Shown piece by piece: positions 62,078 through 64,000 of a stretch of 64,000 nt of DNA; positions within the stretch are counted from its first letter, which is position 1, and each line of letters starts with the position of its first letter. The stretch comes from Nostoc sp. CENA543. GTDB lineage: Bacteria > Cyanobacteriota > Cyanobacteriia > Cyanobacteriales > Nostocaceae. Below the pieces are notes generated by a model, which was not told the DNA's origin, did not search any database, and saw only the letters and a program-made list of their open reading frames with translations. The stretch covers positions 4,162,501 through 4,226,500 of the forward strand of contig NZ_CP023278.1 of NCBI RefSeq assembly GCF_002896875.1, given 5' to 3'. Both the position numbers and the translations under genes were made by a program.

Positions 62078-62914
62078 ATGACAGTAGCAAAAGTCGAATT
62101 TAATAAAAAATCTCTAAATTTTAAGAATTTGATCAAACAAATTCCCATTATTTCAGATTTATTTCGCTATTACTGGAGTTTCTACCGTACTACTACTGCG
62201 TGTCGGGGTGTTTATGCTTCCTTTGATGACGCTTTAAAGACAACTCCAAAAGGTGCTAAATCGGGATATAACCAACCAGAAATTAGTAAAAATCTGACAA
62301 AAGCTGCGAAGATGACAACTGCTTGGGAGCCAGGTCAGTTTAATCCTCAAGATTATCCGATTCTTGTTTGGTTGGCATCTGCGTTTACTCAAAGTTCTAC
62401 TGTTTTTGACCTTGGCGGTAATGTAGGACACGGCTACTACACATACAAAAAGTTTGTGCAATATCCTATGGGTTTAAACTGGTTAGTGTGTGAAATTCCA
62501 GAGGTCGTGAAGGTAGGAAGAGAATTAGCAAGCCAAGGTCATAATCCAGGTTTATCTTTTACTACAGAATTTGCTCACGCTGAGAATACAGAAATATTGA
62601 TCACCTGCGGTACTCTGCAATATATAGAACCATCATTGGCGGATATGATTGGGGAATTACAGACTAAACCCCGACATATTTTAATTAATCAAGTGCCATT
62701 TTATGACGGAGAAAACTTTATCACATTGCAAAATATTGGTTACGCTTTTTGTCCTTATAAAATCCAAAATAGATCCGAATTTGTCGAATCACTTTCAGCA
62801 CTTGGCTATGAATTAATCGATAATTGGAAATTAGAGCGTTCCTGTTCTATTCCCTTTCATCCTGAACGATTTGTGCGTAACTACGAAGGTTTTTATTTCA
62901 AGTTAAAGGGATAG
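62078..62914 (+). CDS. TIGR04325-family putative methyltransferase
   Basis: The 278-residue protein has a SAM-binding motif VFDLGGNVGHGYYTYKKF (about 109-126) and NWLVCEIPEVVKVGRELASQ, then ILITCGTLQYIEPSLADMI. The start, with WSFYRTTTACRGVYASFDDA, matches the TIGR04325 family of putative methyltransferases found in polysaccharide and natural-product loci. A role in methylating the cluster product is reasonable from position. It is separated from the oxygenase gene by 191 AT-rich bases with no terminator seen. Confidence 0.75.
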   Translation: MTVAKVEFNKKSLNFKNLIKQIPIISDLFRYYWSFYRTTTACRGVYASFDDALKTTPKGAKSGYNQPEISKNLTKAAKMTTAWEPGQFNPQDYPILVWLASAFTQSSTVFDLGGNVGHGYYTYKKFVQYPMGLNWLVCEIPEVVKVGRELASQGHNPGLSFTTEFAHAENTEILITCGTLQYIEPSLADMIGELQTKPRHILINQVPFYDGENFITLQNIGYAFCPYKIQNRSEFVESLSALGYELIDNWKLERSCSIPFHPERFVRNYEGFYFKLKG

Positions 62915-62986
62915 TCAGCAAGATGTTGTTTATCATCACTATTTGAATTAGAACACATATTGTACATAAATTGAGAGATAGCCTAG

Positions 62987-64000
62987 ATGACTACTGATGT
63001 AAAACACATTAAACCTCTAACTTCTATGCGAGGTATTGCCGCATTGTCAGTTGCTATTCTCCATTTCTCCTACTACGGTATCCCTAAAACTGGTGCTATA
63101 ATATCAGCCCACACTGCATTTTTCTATAATAGTTATTTGTGGGTTGATTTCTTCTTTATCTTGAGTGGGTTTATTATGACTCACGTTTATTTTAGTAATT
63201 TTGGATCTGGAGTGAATTTACATAAATATAGCTCATATCTAATATCAAGATTCGCCAGAATTTATCCTCTGCACATATTTATGATTGTGCTGTTCATTGG
63301 GTTAGAAGTAGTCAAACACTTATTACAAAATGCTTCAGTTTTTACTGGTAAATTTAACTTAACTGCTCTATTAGCCAACATTTTTATGTTGCAGGCATTT
63401 GATTTTAGTTGTCCACCTTGGTTTAAATGTGACACTTATTGGAATGAACCAGCTTGGTCAATTAGTGTAGAGTTTCTAATTTATTCTATATTTCCATTTC
63501 TTTTGTCTTTGCTACTAAAAAAGAGACGTAAGTTTGATTTAAAAATTTATATTACTTCTCTGATTACTATGCTGCCAGTAATTATCATTGCAGCTGGCAA
63601 TCTAGATAATATTATTGGTATTCCTTCTATTGCTAGATGTGGTTTAGAATGTATCATGGGTATTACTACCTATAAATTTTATCTTCAATGTACGTATAAA
63701 AAGTATTTTGAAATGAATTTAATAGGTGTAATTTCAATAATTTGGATACTATTAATTATGCACAATAACTGGGGTGATTCGAGAGTTGTTCGCAGTGTCC
63801 ACGATTGGCTTGTTTTACCTAGTTTTTCCTTATTAATTTTGTATTTATCTCATAATAGGAATGGTTTGATCACAAAAATATTGAGTCTGCCATTAATGGC
63901 ATATCTAGGAGCAATATCTTATTCAATTTATATGACTCATTGGTTTATTCAAGAATTGTTTCGTACTTTTTGGGACTATAAATTTCATGTGTATCTTGGT
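62987..64000 (+). CDS. acyltransferase 3 family membrane protein (3' end outside window)
   Basis: The frame starts at an ATG at 62987 (MTTDVKHIKPLTSMRGIAAL) and is open for 338 codons to the window edge. The RGIAALSVAILHFSYYG opening with its membrane histidine, YLWVDFFFILSGFIMTHVYF and RFARIYPLHIFM are the hallmarks of the acyltransferase 3 (OafA/NodX) family, which moves acetyl or other acyl groups onto sugars or peptides at the membrane. WSISVEFLIYSIFPF is also typical. Its place after the oxygenase and methyltransferase suggests a tailoring step, by inference only. Confidence 0.88.
   Translation, partial: MTTDVKHIKPLTSMRGIAALSVAILHFSYYGIPKTGAIISAHTAFFYNSYLWVDFFFILSGFIMTHVYFSNFGSGVNLHKYSSYLISRFARIYPLHIFMIVLFIGLEVVKHLLQNASVFTGKFNLTALLANIFMLQAFDFSCPPWFKCDTYWNEPAWSISVEFLIYSIFPFLLSLLLKKRRKFDLKIYITSLITMLPVIIIAAGNLDNIIGIPSIARCGLECIMGITTYKFYLQCTYKKYFEMNLIGVISIIWILLIMHNNWGDSRVVRSVHDWLVLPSFSLLILYLSHNRNGLITKILSLPLMAYLGAISYSIYMTHWFIQELFRTFWDYKFHVYLG

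Overview
The window looks like chromosome from a filamentous, heterocyst-forming cyanobacterium of the Nostoc/Anabaena group. Seen directly: many HIP1 octamers (GCGATCGC) on both strands, AT-rich spacers filled with heptamer tandem repeats (CCCCAAT/CCCCAGT, GTCATTA, CAAAATC, CTACCTTGT types), an SLH plus OprB-type porin, a CyanoQ (PsbQ) lipoprotein, a DevB-DevC-DevA exporter and a hybrid NRPS-PKS locus. No rRNA, tRNA, CRISPR array, transposase-bearing insertion sequence or phage block was recognised.

Layout. 1-5900: a FAD oxidoreductase with an embedded Rieske domain (cut by the left edge), an Omp85-family outer-membrane protein, a two-gene ABC exporter and a DUF6174-like membrane-anchored protein. 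5980-13900: a very large phosphate-binding-like/DUF4912 membrane protein, a CoaR-like cobalt regulator (MerR head, precorrin-isomerase-like body, CHC tail), an ExbB-type proton channel subunit, a small conserved protein, an MMADHC-like cobalamin-trafficking homologue and an EgtD-like methyltransferase. 14100-21300: a K+ channel with RCK domain, argD, a TetR regulator carrying an extra C-terminal ribbon-helix-helix, and the divergent DevBCA-type exporter with a clear candidate operator between them. 21400-24500: a ThiO-like oxidase, CyanoQ, a conserved hypothetical and a DCC-family protein.

24690-32040 is rich in stress and regulatory genes: two paralogous AraC activators, Dps, pirin, a MerR regulator divergent from an SDR/epimerase operon with a textbook MerR-type operator, and a ferric-reductase-like membrane protein. 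32500-37260 is a two-gene RND efflux system. 37300-38530 holds an Rpn-family nuclease with a likely internal start, a tandemly duplicated and stop-broken copy of its 3' end, and a flanking repeat pair. 38680-49900 carries an SDR, an old yellow enzyme, rubrerythrin, a heterodimeric ABC exporter, a double-CDGSH protein, the SLH porin and a MATE transporter.

50900-64000: a histidine kinase/response regulator pair precedes a biosynthetic locus. It encodes an adenylation-thiolation starter module (specificity code read as valine), a KS-AT-ACP-aminotransferase PKS, a JmjC/cupin-type oxygenase, a TIGR04325-type methyltransferase and a membrane acyltransferase cut by the right edge. The domain order predicts a valine-derived beta-amino acyl (vicinal diamine) intermediate. 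I could not match this gene set to a known cluster. It and the Rpn locus are the most interesting parts of the window.

Several raw open frames run into translated intergenic repeats or upstream non-ATG codons, so I trimmed starts where an internal ATG, a ribosome-binding site or family length argued for it.
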